From positions 1 through 64,000 of the forward strand of contig JANQBS010000167.1 in the NCBI GenBank assembly GCA_033085395.1: DNA of 64,000 bases, given 5' to 3'. The DNA comes from Xanthoparmelia taractica. Lineage: Eukaryota > Ascomycota > Lecanoromycetes > Lecanorales > Parmeliaceae. Within the stretch, counting starts at the first letter, position 1; each line of letters starts with the position of its first letter. Positions 12,320 through 24,300 of the stretch are shown here, one piece after another. The notes beneath the pieces were generated by a model. The model made no database searches. It was not told where the DNA came from and saw nothing but the letters and a program-made list of their open reading frames with translations. The translations under genes were made by a program, and so were the position numbers.

Positions 12320-13393
12320 CTATGATATCTTTCCGATCCTCTTCCTCGCCACGTCCATCTTGCCCTGCACTCTCGTCACATCCTCATCCAGCATCCCCAA
12401 CATTTCATTCTGCACCACCAGCTCCTCCTGAATCTGCTGCCCCAGCTCCTTCTGCCGCGCCACAGCCCGCGCCAACACCATCACATCCTCATCCTGCTCC
12501 TGCATCATCTGCTTTTGCAACTGCAGCACCCCCTGATTATCCAGCGCGCGCGTCTTATCGCTCTCCTTACCCAGCACGCGGCCCGAGGCCGGTTTCGCGG
12601 GACCGAGCAGGGCCGCGCTGTCGGATTTATCCGCGACGGTCTTGTCCACGGCAGATTTGGCCGCCATGGCGCTGAGCAGGTTCTCGAGGCCTTCTTTTTC
12701 GCGCTTGGCGCTCGCGAGGAGGTCGCGGCGGCGCCGGAGCTCGCCTTCGCCGAGCCGCGGGGTGCCCCATGCGGAGGCGGAGGAGAGGTTCGTGAGGCCC
12801 GTGTCTAGGGTCTGGAGCATGGTGCCGGCGCGGACGAGGGATTTCTTGGCCTGGGCAGAGGCTTCGTGTTGGGCTTGCGCTGTGGAGGCTTGGTCCCGCC
12901 GCGTGAGGTGGAGGCGGGCGTCGTGGAGTTGGGCTTTCAGGTCTCGGTGGTGGTCGAGCCATACGACGGGGTCCGTTATCGGGTGGCTGCCGCCGGGTCC
13001 GTTGAGGGCGCTGTGGAGCGTCGATGTGTTTGATCGCGAGAGGGTGTTGCTGGGGAGGTTTAAGAAAGTCCGCCAGGCGCTGGTGTTCCGCCACCTTTCA
13101 TCATCCGATTCGTTGACCGCCTTGAGGTATGCTTCGAGCCCTTTGCGGCGCTCTTCTGCGAGTTCGGGGGAAGAGACCGTTCGGGTGAACCATGACTTTG
13201 AGGGCAGCGGAGCTGGTGGCGCGGCACCGGCTTGGGATGTCAGGAGGCTGTGGAGGGTGGTGAAGTCTGAGTATCGTTTTTGGAGCGTGAAAGAGCGGAG
13301 GGGAAGGCGGAGAGTAATGTTATAGATAGTGTAGGGTTTGGGGGTGGAGGATGTTTGAGTATTGGGGATGGAGATTTCGACTTGCTGGGTCAT
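12320..13393 (-). CDS. vam7: Vacuolar SNARE Vam7 (PX + Qc-SNARE)
   Basis: Soluble Qc-SNARE that works with the HOPS complex in homotypic vacuole fusion and late endosome-vacuole traffic. The intronless frame gives 357 residues. Residues about 5-120 form a PX domain that binds PI3P, with the RYSDF motif near residue 40 and a proline-containing membrane-facing loop (APPAPLPSKSW). The middle is Ala/Arg-rich and helical. The last 70 residues form the SNARE coiled coil with the zero-layer glutamine in KELGQQIQEEL, and there is no transmembrane anchor, as expected for Vam7, which is tethered by its PX domain. It starts at the ATG at 13393, in line with the family N-terminus. The neighbouring EB1 gene lies upstream on the same strand. 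Confidence 0.9.
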   Translation of the reverse strand: MTQQVEISIPNTQTSSTPKPYTIYNITLRLPLRSFTLQKRYSDFTTLHSLLTSQAGAAPPAPLPSKSWFTRTVSSPELAEERRKGLEAYLKAVNESDDERWRNTSAWRTFLNLPSNTLSRSNTSTLHSALNGPGGSHPITDPVVWLDHHRDLKAQLHDARLHLTRRDQASTAQAQHEASAQAKKSLVRAGTMLQTLDTGLTNLSSASAWGTPRLGEGELRRRRDLLASAKREKEGLENLLSAMAAKSAVDKTVADKSDSAALLGPAKPASGRVLGKESDKTRALDNQGVLQLQKQMMQEQDEDVMVLARAVARQKELGQQIQEELVVQNEMLGMLDEDVTRVQGKMDVARKRIGKIS

Positions 13394-13726
13394 GATGGGG
13401 TACTATGGTAGATGCATTAGATCCAGCTTGGTCTGTCTACTAGAACAACTGTATACGAGTTTGAAGTTGAGTTGAACAAATCTTAATGGGAAGCAATGTT
13501 CATGACATTCGCCGTCACTTGACGGCTACATTACAAGGTCAACGGTAGCCTAGAACTTCGGAAGCGAAATTCGAGTCTACATTGCCTGATGAGCCGCCGC
13601 TATTGCTATTACTCATTAATTCTTTTCTATGGTCACGACGAGGCTGGTCATCAACCCTAGATCATGGTCTCGTTGGAGTAGCAGCTGTCCGAGCGTATCG
13701 TTACATGTCGAATTGCGGTCTCTCCC
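13394..13726. other. Intergenic, Vam7 promoter and EB1 3' end
   Basis: These 333 bp separate the start of Vam7 from the stop of the EB1 gene, both on the minus strand. They should hold the Vam7 promoter and the EB1 3'UTR. A plus-strand open frame running across 13582-13812 overlaps the last EB1 exon in antisense and is chance. No motif is assignable. Confidence 0.45.
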
Positions 13727-14814
13727 TTAGAACGTCTCCTGATCATCCACTACTCCTCCGTCTGCTTCTGCCGGTATCTCAAACCCTTCCTGTAGAGAAA
13801 CACATTGATTAGTACTGTTTGATCTGGGAGAAAGCATGGATGCCCAAATACTACCTCTGTCGAATACAGAATCCCCTGAATATGCTTGACTAATCCATCC
13901 TCAGCCTCCTCGATCTTAGGGTCCTGGTCGACAGCCTGCTGTAACAGCAACTCGATATCCCTTAATTTGCTGAAATAGAAATCTCGTTCCCTCTCGAGCC
14001 CCTCGACCGTCTGCTTGAGCTGGGTGTTTTCCGCTATCAGAACCGCGGACGCACCTCCCGGCGTCTGTCTTGCTCCTCGCGATGCTGAGGTTGCTGATGT
14101 TGTTGGGGTAGTACCACGTCGAGCGGCGCTGGTGGCGCCGACACCGGCACCAGAAGTACGAGACGAGACTGGTGCTGGGGCAGCAGCTGCTGGAGCGCCT
14201 CCGGCTCCTTTTCGCCGGGCGAGAGCATCGTATTCGCCGCCTGGATAGTACTGGTCCCAGTAACGTTTTGACCATTGAAGGAATTCGAGATTATCTTGCA
14301 TCTTGCATTTGACTAGGGACTCGACAGGAACGGGGCGCTCGATCTGGTGCTTCGTGAAGGCATCTGTTAGGAAGGGTATAAGTTAAGCTGACCCGACATG
14401 GAAGTCTTTGTTGGTACATACTTTGGAGAATTTTGAAGTTTTGTAGATAGGCATATTCAGTGTTGACATTGAACTTGACTCTGCTCATGGGCAGATCCTC
14501 TGAAGGTCTCGTTGTGAGCCCGGAAGCAAACCTCCACTGTAATTCAGGATATACTTACGGAAAATACTGTCATAGATCTGACAGAGAGCTGCTCTGTACA
14601 GTAGGAGTCGAGTCAGTGGGTCCCTTTCTCCGCGCAATTCATCCACGTGGTTAGCTGCCGTACCCTGTTCCGCATTGCTCTACTTTGGTGACATTCAGTT
14701 GCAGGAGATTGTTGAGCCATGCCAGTAGTTCTTGTCTGTGAGGAATCCTCCATCAGCGGGGCCTTGCAACACAGGGAAGCCCTATTTTCGTAGGCCGCAC
14801 CTTGATTCACCCAT
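13727..14814 (-). CDS. bim1: EB1-family microtubule plus-end protein
   Basis: Tracks growing microtubule plus ends and recruits other tip proteins (EB1/Bim1/Mal3 family). Six exons (14801-14814, 14664-14735, 14559-14593, 14422-14499, 13855-14363, 13727-13789; introns 65, 70, 59, 58 and 65 bp) give 256 residues. The calponin-homology domain fills residues 1-105 (MGESRQELLAW, KVEQCGTGAALCQ, MSRVKFNVNTEYAYLQNFK). An Ala/Thr/Ser-rich basic linker follows, then the EB-homology coiled coil at about 170-235 (ERERDFYFSKLRDIE). The last residues are DDQETF, the acidic aromatic tail that binds CAP-Gly domains, which matches the presence of a dynactin gene in the window only thematically. The first exon is just 14 bases, so automated models may miss the true start. 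Confidence 0.93.
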
Positions 14815-16577
14815 ATCGAACAGTCGGTTGTTGGGCGGGCCGCAGGACGTGCGTCTGAGGATACAATGAAGAAGGATGGGTGAAGATCTCGAGGAAACTG
14901 AATCGTTCTAGGAAGGAGATTCGTTGTGTCAAAGACGGTTCATTGTGACATGTATTTACTTTACCGTCAAAAAGTCGATAGCGCTGAGCGCGAACCAATC
15001 AACGCGCTATTGGAATCCTTGGCAGCTTCTTGCTATAGGGCTGACGAATGTCTGACAACCAATGTTTTGCCTTCAAGTGTTCGTATTTCTACAACAAGAT
15101 TTGTCGCCCAAACTTGACAGACACGTTACGCGACGTTAAACTGGCGAAATTTCTCAGAACAGTGCTCGATCTTTCTTATTCTACGGTACGTATCTAATGA
15201 ATGGCTGTCAAGACAAACACCTCGACAGTAAGGACTGTTGTATGCATTGTAAACTGCCTGCACGACTAAGTGATAGCATTTTCGCTCCCACATCGTTGGA
15301 TTCTCGCCCCAAGTTGGCTGACTGCCAAAGGGAAGACGTTAAGGCTTGCGTGTAATGAGAAGCCTCGGGGACGGCCGACCCCTTGACGTAGTAACCCTGA
15401 TGGAGGAAATGATGCAACTTTGGAGAGACGAGTGAGACTGTTGTGCAAAATGCTTCCATAATCGCATAATGCTCTCGTGCATGGTAACGACCAGTACCTT
15501 GAACGCGGGCTTGCTCTTCTCCAAGTATCGACCGCCTCGGCCAGCAGTGAGGCCCAGCGTCTGGCCGCCATCCAATGGCATACGACGTGCACGAAGTGAG
15601 TCAACATTGTCTGCGTCCCAGGTACCTCTAAGATATTTAGACCAGATCCCATGTTATCGAAGTGCCAGAATGCTGCAGGCCTCATACCACAATGCACAAT
15701 CAGCAAGTTGGATGCGGCCAAGTGTGCCCTCGAGCTGCTGTAGACCCTGCATCTTATGTTGTTTGAGCCACATCACTGACAATGTCCTTGCATGACTTGG
15801 TCGAGAGGTCGCGGCGTTTCGTAGCTATGCACCGGATGTTTCACCTTTCTGTGTTTCGAAGATACGGTTTCCTGAACCGCAACAAGCGGATCCAGTATCA
15901 GTATTTCATTGTTGCTCAGTCCACACTTTCCCGTTCTATTCAGAGTCTCCTCACGGGGCGGAATTGTGGCGGCCTAACTAGTCGATTGAAGCCCGTTTAT
16001 GGAAGCTAGTATGCCAATGCTCCGAAGAATACATTGCTGAGCCAGTAGCTGTAGCGTAGATTTACGAATTGAAATCTAACGCCAACCCGATTAGGCGGGA
16101 GTGTATGCCTAAGGTATCATCTCCCACGGATCTAACCGTGCTGGACTATCCCAATGCAAACTTTACGCCGCCGACCTGCGTCTCGGGCACCCCTTCTCGA
16201 TCTTTGCTCATGACCATGTTGCTCTCGCTCAACAGGGTCGCGTTCTACAACTTCGCAATCGCCGAGCAATACTTTGTGTTCTTTATAGAATATTGGCTGC
16301 TAGGATTGTTCTGGGATTCCTCGGCTGCCATCTCACACAGCGCGCTTCCCAAGGCTCAGCCCCCAAAATCAAAGACGTTTGGATTTCTACGTACGAAGTT
16401 TTAAGGGCAATCTTTCAACCAGGTACGGAGTAAGTCTGAGCGCGAACATACACGATCAGGGCTAGCAATGCGATTGACAAACTTCATTGACCACTGTCAC
16501 AGTCTTTGAGACATGATTACGCCAGCGTGAACAAAGGATTCAATCGCGACGAAACAGATCGGTCAGGTTTAAGAACC
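14815..16577. other. Intergenic with unassigned open frames
   Basis: About 1.75 kb without a supported gene. Minus-strand frames at 15208-15721 overlap and read partly protein-like (for example MPLDGGQTLGLTAGRGG at 15581 downward) but switch frame and match nothing I know; they could be a decayed gene. Plus-strand frames at 15782-16009 and 16069-16404 have no recognisable domain. The last 160 bases probably contain the 3' part of an intron in the F-box/WD40 gene, because a CAG acceptor precedes the conserved coding text at 16503. Confidence 0.4.
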
Positions 16578-18761
16578 ATGTTTTCCAGAGGGAAAGGAGC
16601 TATATCCTCGGACAAGAAAAAGGAAAAGGACAAAGAGAAACATACAGCGGGAGCCCATGAGCTCTTCTTAGAATATGAGGGATTCCTTGCACCGTCAAAA
16701 CAGCGCCCCCGCGCGCCTTCAGCACCTTCATCTAAGCCTTCTAGGCATTTTACATGCAGAGAGCACGACGGACATAGTTCCAAGCGGTCAGAAGATACAT
16801 CAAGGTCCTCGACAGCGTCTCATGGGAGATCACGCAAAAGCTTTTCCGCATCTAGCGACACCAACGACCTGACACGATGGCGGCCTAAGCAGACTCCGTC
16901 GCAACGCGCGAAGAGTTTCCTCTCTTTCGGTAAAACAGAGCATGGAAATTCGGGCCGCAACATATATAACTTCTCGAGGCCAGGTCCAAATTACGTTGGA
17001 GAGAAAGAAGCTTCTGTTCATCCTGATACCTCAGGCTGGCTTCGGCGCTGCATGAGCACGAGTTTGAAGCATCGTCCTTCCACACCATCTTCCTCAAAGA
17101 CACTGCCGCCCCCATACGATGAAACATTGATCTTCGAAGACGATGATCTGACTGCTTTGCCAGTATTGCCAGACTGTACCATAGAATCATGGAGACCGTC
17201 CTCAGACCTCACCAGCGGAGCAGCGGCACGAGCAGCGGCAGCCGCACAAAATGAAATTCTAGATTCTATGCGGAATATCACACTAGCAGAACCGCATCTC
17301 ACAAGGGACTCGGAGAGTGGAGTGGGGATCGAGGTTCGGGATAGCGGAGAGACAATGGCAGAGTTCGATTTTGATATTCCGGTCGTTCGTCAAGGCATGA
17401 ACAACGAGAGGCTGTCGCATTTCTACTTCACTAACATTTGGGCAGATCCTCTATCTGCTCTTCCACAAGAACTCGTCGGACACATACTTTCTTATCTGGA
17501 TGCTAGCTCTTTGCTAAATGCAGAGCTGGTATCGCATGATTGGCATCAGTCAGCTAGCTCCCGCCATGTTTGGAAGGATATTTTTCATGCAGAGTTTCAG
17601 GACGTATCCCAAAGCGGTACGATCACCGCAGGCAGGGGCCTAGGCCCAGGCCCGGGCAAAGCATGGTCACGTCAAGAGTGGAAAAGCATGTGGCGAGCTC
17701 GAAAAGCCCTGGAGCAACGCTGGATTGACGGATACGCCGCTGCTATCTACCTTGAAGGCCACACTGACAGTGTCTACTGCGTCCAATTCGATGAGGATAA
17801 GATTCTTACAGGTTCTAGAGACAGAACGGTCCGGATCTGGGATGCCCGTACCTTTGAGTGCATCAAGGTCTTAGGAGTTCCCAGCAGGGCTGCTGGACCC
17901 GCAGTGCCTGCACTGCCAGCAGATGTGGCAGATCGCGGCCAAAGACCGTTCGCGAAGCTATTCTCCTCCCGGTCCATTGTCAAGCCTCAGCGCCCTGCTC
18001 CTTGGCTCTTTATGTACCACAGCGGGTCGATACTATGTTTGCAATACGATGACAGAACTATGATCACTGGCTCATCTGACTGCACTTTGATTATTTGGGA
18101 TGTCAAAGACGGTTATCGGCCCATTCGGCGGCTCAGAGAGCATACAGCTGGCGTTCTCGATGTTTGCTTTGACGAAAAACACATCGTATCATGTTCGAAA
18201 GATGCAAATATCTGTTTGTGGGATCGCAACAGTGGTGGACTCCTCAAGAAATTAAGTGGGCATCGGGGGCCAGTGAATGCGGTGCAATTGAGGGGCAACC
18301 TTGTAGTATCAGCTAGCGGTGATGGCATAGCAAAGCTATGGAACCTAACGTCCGGTCTCTGTATCAAGGAGTTTCCCAGCAAGGACAGAGGTATGGCTTG
18401 CGTTGAGTTCAGCCCCGATGCTCGAACTATCCTCGCTGGTGGAAACGACCAGGTTATTTACCAGTTCGACACAAGCACTGGCGAGCTGATTCGCGAAATG
18501 AAAGGTCACGAAGGCCTCGTTCGATCTTTGCATCTCGACAGCGCCAGTGGCAGGGTCGTGAGTGGCAGCTACGATACGAGCGTGAAAGCCTACGACATGC
18601 GGAGTGGTGAAACGATTGTCAACTTTACCAAATGGACGTCGAGCTGGATACTGAGCGCCAAAGCAGACTACAGGCGCATCATTGCTACCAGTCAAGACAG
18701 CCGGGCTGTAATAATGGATTTTGGATATCAGCTTCCTGGTATCGAATCGTTGGAAGCTTAA
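16578..18761 (+). CDS. F-box/WD40 protein, SCF ubiquitin ligase adaptor
   Basis: Substrate-recognition subunit of an SCF ubiquitin ligase: the F-box binds Skp1 and the WD40 propeller binds phosphorylated targets. From the first in-frame ATG at 16578 the protein has 727 residues. A long Ser/Lys-rich disordered N-terminus is followed by an F-box at about 290-340 (LSALPQELVGHILSYLD) and seven WD repeats from about 390 (LEGHTDSVYCVQFD, ILTGSRDRTVRIWD) to the end, with a 50-residue insertion between the first two blades. The coding frame continues upstream to a CAG acceptor at 16502 and includes conserved-looking text (NRDETDRSGLRTMF), so an upstream exon with the real start is likely. It resembles the FWD-1/beta-TrCP-like group more than Met30 or Cdc4, but orthology to Neurospora FWD-1 is not established. 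Confidence 0.85.
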   Translation: MFSRGKGAISSDKKKEKDKEKHTAGAHELFLEYEGFLAPSKQRPRAPSAPSSKPSRHFTCREHDGHSSKRSEDTSRSSTASHGRSRKSFSASSDTNDLTRWRPKQTPSQRAKSFLSFGKTEHGNSGRNIYNFSRPGPNYVGEKEASVHPDTSGWLRRCMSTSLKHRPSTPSSSKTLPPPYDETLIFEDDDLTALPVLPDCTIESWRPSSDLTSGAAARAAAAAQNEILDSMRNITLAEPHLTRDSESGVGIEVRDSGETMAEFDFDIPVVRQGMNNERLSHFYFTNIWADPLSALPQELVGHILSYLDASSLLNAELVSHDWHQSASSRHVWKDIFHAEFQDVSQSGTITAGRGLGPGPGKAWSRQEWKSMWRARKALEQRWIDGYAAAIYLEGHTDSVYCVQFDEDKILTGSRDRTVRIWDARTFECIKVLGVPSRAAGPAVPALPADVADRGQRPFAKLFSSRSIVKPQRPAPWLFMYHSGSILCLQYDDRTMITGSSDCTLIIWDVKDGYRPIRRLREHTAGVLDVCFDEKHIVSCSKDANICLWDRNSGGLLKKLSGHRGPVNAVQLRGNLVVSASGDGIAKLWNLTSGLCIKEFPSKDRGMACVEFSPDARTILAGGNDQVIYQFDTSTGELIREMKGHEGLVRSLHLDSASGRVVSGSYDTSVKAYDMRSGETIVNFTKWTSSWILSAKADYRRIIATSQDSRAVIMDFGYQLPGIESLEA

Positions 18762-21383
18762 TGCCCTCTTGATGCCGTAGAGGCTGCGAGTTGATGACTG
18801 ATTTAGGATCGTGCGTCTTGGGTGCATTGATCACTGTATGTACGTCTTCCCTCATACCTATTGAGCCAGAGACGGTTTTAGGTGGAAGTTGCATATGCGC
18901 GGCAGTCTGGCGACGACGTCTCGTAAGTTGCCCTGCTTTTTGTACAGAATTGTGAACGTGTTGAAATTGTAAATAAATGAAATAGATCGAGTCATCTGTC
19001 CACTAAAGCTTCAACAATCCACACGCGTGCTCATAATGCAGACGGCAATTTCCCAAAGATATCGAATACGCAAGTGTTTGTCAGCCTCATGAAGGCTGCC
19101 CTATCGTCTCACTAATCCATCCACCAAGTCTACTTTAATACGCGTTACAACTTAGCATTTTCATACGATCTTGCAGGATTGAAATCCTACCGGGGATAAA
19201 CAGCCAACCAAGGATGTGAGGGATCTTCCTCGATGTGATTTTCAAGTTGGTTTTTACAGGGAATTAGACGAACGCTTTGACTGTCATGAATACCTTGGGG
19301 TGTTTCCTTTCCTTATATGTCAAGAAACGGATCCGACTCCTCGAGCAACCAGTTGATATTGTATAAGGTGTTTTCTATTTTTTTTTTCCTTTTACTATAG
19401 AGTTACATATTGGCCGCGACTTGGACGAATAACGACGATGCTAGTAAAAGGGCTAAGTAGAATGCCTGGTTTGGACGTTAAGAGCAGGTTCTGAGTACCT
19501 TATCGTTAAACAGCTAAGCCGATACGACAAGACCGATACGATGGTCGGTCCCTTACAGGGTTGGCATTAGTTGAAATGGTTGGTTTCCAGGGCCAAACTG
19601 CACCAAGTATCAAATTGTCAGTTCAACTAACAGTGTAGCAGTTCCAGGACACATCGCTCTGAGTGGTCCGCTAATACAGGGCTGAGACCCAGATCTATCA
19701 CAGCCGTACAAGCTCAGCCCTAAGCCTCAAGGCGGCTATCGATAAAGTTAAAATCTAGCGTATCTAAAGTCGATATCTTAAGATCCAAACTGCACCGACT
19801 GTCAACTTTCAGACGCTATATCGCACCGCCAACTAATAGAAACTAACAATTCAACTGTTGGTGGGCCAGGTGCACCGTTGCCGACCCTGGTCCGTTAAAC
19901 ATCTTCGCCGAGGAATTCTACCGTGTTTCCGGGCAGCTGATGAGAATAATATGATGCTGTACCACGGAGGACGGTGGGGGCCTAAGGTAAAATTGCGTGT
20001 GGTGGCATTGTTGGTTGTGCCACGAGTGGGGGCTAGAGCGCGGCGGTAACTGCGCGCGGGGCGATGGTAGCGAGTGTAACAGAGCCCCGGGAGTTGATTT
20101 TGGACCAAACAAGAGGAAGGTATTTTGCACAGACTCACATCTGTTGTTTGGTGGTTTGTTGGTGATACTACATCAGTACCTTACTTCAGAGTACGAGTAT
20201 CTGGGACTCATCTAAGGTAGACAAGCTCAACCCTCGTTTAGCGTATTAGTCAGCCGCTACTGTTGAAATTTGGCACTACTCAACCCTATCGCTTGTATAT
20301 AGTCAGATTTTTCACCACATGATAACAGCCACCTTTTCACCTGTCTGATTACAAGGGGCTGAGTTCCTGCTGCTTACTTACTTCTACTTGAAAAAGAAGA
20401 TTTGATGAAATCGAAGGCTGTTGTTTTAGGATACTGGGCTGTGCGGCAACTTGTTTCAAAACGAGCTGATCTGATCCTTCGTTCAACCGCCATCATCCTG
20501 AATCAGCGTGAGCAGGACTGACGCAAAATCTCGATCCCAGCAGCACCAGATGGCCCAGCATTTAGCCTTTGATTAGGTTCTTCCCTTCAATCCTCATTCC
20601 GGCACCCTTATTCCTTCTAACCCATGGGCCATAGACCACAATGACTCTCCCACCCAACGTTTCACCTCTGTCGTCAGCCCATTCCTCCAGATATTTCCCA
20701 GCCTATCCCGTCACGAATTCGTTGGTGTTATAGGACACCAATTGTCAAATGCTCCACTACGATGAGCGTTCTCATTTTACTGAAGCTAGTTTCCTTGACC
20801 TCTAGGTTCTGACTTGGCGTAAGCCTGAATCTCCAGGTCATTACAGACATCTGTTGTTTTATTGTATTCATGGTGCTAGGAATTTGCACAGACATAGCAT
20901 GCCATCAAACCCCAGCATGGGACGACAGACTGGGGGTTCATACCCTCTCGCATAACACACTATGAACGTATCTGCCCGCTCGAGAGTGGGTGAAAAAAGT
21001 CCCTCCCTGCCGACTATGTCCCGCAGTCGCCCCCAAAAGTCGGCAGGGACTTTTGTCAACCACCCTCGGCCCTAGTTTCCTGGCCCCTGTAGCTTGCTTG
21101 CAACACCATGTTGTCATCCGAGATCTTAGCAATGGCGTACCTTCGTGTTGGTTCTTTTTGTTGTAATGCTGAGCCTCCTTCTCTGCCACATTGTTCTTCT
21201 GATGTTGGCATGTAAGGACACTTGAATCTCTGCTTTATTGCTCGTACCAATTTCTTAAATTCTCTAGACTTCCCTCTTTTTTTTTCATGTGGTTGTTGTG
21301 TATTCGAATCTCTTTGCATTCATTTCCTTGATAGGGCATCGACGTCCGTTTTAATTGCATAAGAATTATCACGCTTCAAAACG
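18762..21383. other. Long intergenic region with repeat fragments
   Basis: About 2.6 kb with only short chance open frames. Visible structures are a 10/9 bp inverted pair at 19677-19721 (CAGGGCTGAG...CTCAGCCCT), related phrases starting CCAAACTGCACC near 19597 and 19784, a 39 bp block at 20269-20307 that recurs inverted at 28431-28469, and a strong hairpin at 20994-21056. Together they suggest decayed DNA transposons. The last few hundred bases should contain the promoter of the secreted repeat protein. Confidence 0.5.
20994..21056. repeat. Imperfect inverted repeat (hairpin)
   Basis: The left arm reads AAAAGTCCC, a four-base interruption, then TGCCGACT; the right arm reads AGTCGGCA then GGGACTTTT. 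This gives about 17 paired bases with one bulge and a loop of roughly 22 bases. It lies 330 bp upstream of the secreted repeat protein and may be a transposon relic or an RNA hairpin in a long leader. Confidence 0.5.
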
Positions 21384-24300
21384 ATGGCTCGGTCATGGAG
21401 CGTTTTCTTCGCCTTCCAATATCTCTTTCTTCAGTGTTATGCATACCCGAAGTTTGCTATCGAAGCTGCACATCCTCAAATCACAGCGGCCCCAGCCTTG
21501 GGCGCCATTTCCGAAAAAGAGCTCCTACGCCGCCAAGATAGTTGTACATGGTCGTGCGCCGTCTGCGCTCTGTATGCACCGTGTGAGAACTGCGTCAGTC
21601 TCAGTGCCCCGGTGGGTATCGAGTGCTGCACGTCGAAACTCGCAGATCAGAGTGCCTGTCCTACAGCCAATGTACCTCATGATTCGACTATCTTTGTCTA
21701 CACACTGGGAACTCTGACTCTGTATGGAAATCCCACAAGCCTAGTGATTGGCAGTGAGACCCTTACCCCGGGAGGTCCCCCCGCTACCGCGGACAGTCAT
21801 ACTTTGTCGGTCCCGCCTACTGCTACAAGTGGAGGGCTTGTCGAAGATGGAACACCTACCACACTCGGCACTCCAATCTCAACAGTCGTTGGTACTGGGA
21901 GTGGTCCGGCCAGCACAAAAACTGGGATTCTGGCCACGAATACAAATACAAATGCCGGCACTGGAGCGGCAACACAGACAGTAACAGCTGGTACGAATAC
22001 TGGCACGAACACTGGCACGGATCCTGGCACAGCTGAAAGCGGCACTGGGGCAGGCTCTGGTACCAATACCAATACCGGTAGTCAAACTGTCACTGGTACT
22101 GCTACTGCTATCAACATAAATACGAACAGTAATACCGTTATCGACTCCGGTATAGGCACTGGTTCTATTACCGCTACTGGCACGGGTATTCCTCCTAGCA
22201 CTAATACCATTACGAACCAAGCTACCGACACTGGGACTGGATCAGCTACAGGGATTGATACCAATACCGCTACTGCCACGGGTACTGCTACTGGTAATAC
22301 CGTAAGTGGTAATCTAGCTGCCAGCACGAACACTAGTACCGGTCTCAATCCAAACACCAATACTGGCACCGGCGCCGGTACAACTGTGACTGCTGGTCCA
22401 GGTACAACTACTGGTTCCAATACAAACACGAATACAAACACCCCAGCGCTGTCAACGTACACTATCAACGGGATCCCTTTCACTGGCAATCCAACCAGTT
22501 TGATGGCTGGCACCGTCACCTTAACACCCGGAGGCCCGGGTTTGACTTCTTCTGGTCACACTATTGCCATTCCTACTAGCGCGGCTGGCGGACAGATTCG
22601 AGTCGATGGTTCTACGATAAATTTACCGGGGCCGAATACAGCTGCAAACGCTGGAACGGGGACAGCTGGTGCAACTCTTGGAACTATTACTGGCACCATC
22701 ACCGGAACAGGTAAGTAATCTGAAATTGTATTGCTATGCTAGAGATAGTGCTGATCAGATACTTTCTTTGAAGGGAACCCTACAAACACTGGTACAATCA
22801 CTGGCACGGGAGTCTCACGTACTTCCTATATAGCAACGAACGTGCCCTCAGGGCTCCCTTGGGGTGTTATGCTTACCACAGTATCAGGTAGTCCGTACAC
22901 TTTGACCTGGATCGGCTCCAAAATTACTGCGGCTACTACTTTCACTGAGACCGGCCCATCAACCACTAAGACGACCTCTCAGACAGCAGGAGGTCTTATT
23001 TGGACTCTCCCAACCCTACCAGCGGGCTTTCCCAATCCCCCTCCGGGACCTCCCCCAGGATTGCCCGACCCTGTTGGTGGAATCATCGACCCCCATGTAC
23101 CTGGGTGCATCTTTGGATGTGGATCTCCAGGACTTGGCGGTGGTGGTGGCGGAGGAGGTGGTGACCCTAACCCAGATCCTACCAAACCGCAGCCTTCCGA
23201 TAACGACCCTAGCAACACGAAACCGACGCAAAGCCAACCTAGCAGGACCAACTCGGCATCCTCGTGCTCAAGCTCGGCATTCCCCTCATGCACGCAAGTG
23301 GTGTCGGTCTCATCCTCGACAACCATTACCTCAACATCTTGCACTACCATTACCGGATGCAGTGGTACCGCAACGACAGCATTCTCTTCAGCCAGTGCCT
23401 CTGCTAGCGGTGTTTTCTGTAGCATTGGCTGTGCTGGGTGTAGCGGTGTTAGTAAATCGAAGAGCAAACGTGATAAACCACTGGTTATCGAAGGACGATT
23501 ACCTACTCCGGAGGATTACTGGCGAGACGATCTGGCCAAGCGCCATGGTCTACTATCCATGCCTACTAATTATATGCAAGACGACGTTTGGAAGCGTGGT
23601 TACATACCCCAAGTGTCTGATCCGGACTTTGCCAATAGCGTCGATACATTTATGGTTGACTTGACAGCACCAAACGGGCCTGGAGCGAGGCCATGCGTCA
23701 TAAACTATCAGGCTGCGATCTCAACAGCTCTTACGGTGGCATTCGATGCAGTACCGAATGAGGACAATTACTATCCATCTCTAAGAGGCTTAGAAGGCTG
23801 CACCTCAGTCGTGATCATTGGAGAAAAGGGTTGCTGGATAAGCCACCTCTGGGAGATCCCCTGGTTTACTGGGTATACAGGTAATCAAGCGAATGGCGTG
23901 GCCGCCTTCCAGCAAAACATCATCGCACCTATCGAAAACGGCGGGGGAGCCAACATGCCCAGCCCCTTTGCGGCTGGAGGCCAGACTGCCCGCATTCCGG
24001 AATTGGCCGACGGCGAGACAGGATTCAAGCCAGAAATCCGAATTCTAACGCGAGCTGGCGAAAACGGCGGGTATGCTTATGACGCGCAGGTAAGGAAATC
24101 TCCTAGGACATCAACTCATCTTTTGACTCCGAACTCGTGGATTCAACACATTAGATGAATTACAGATAGCAATGCTGATTCCATGTTTGTGCCAGATAAC
24201 TTTGATAGAGCAAGCTTTGACCGGAGCAGGTAGGGCTTTCGAGGGGTGTACGGTCACACGAACTAGCTATGTCCCAATAACGCAAGACCCAAACCACGAT

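Noticed and set aside
19851..20215. Short overlapping frames on both strands
   Set aside because: Mutually antisense, without domains, inside a repeat-relic region.
21797..22519. Long Val/Pro-rich minus-strand frames
   Set aside because: Antisense shadows of the TNTGTG repeats; repetitive codons keep several frames open.
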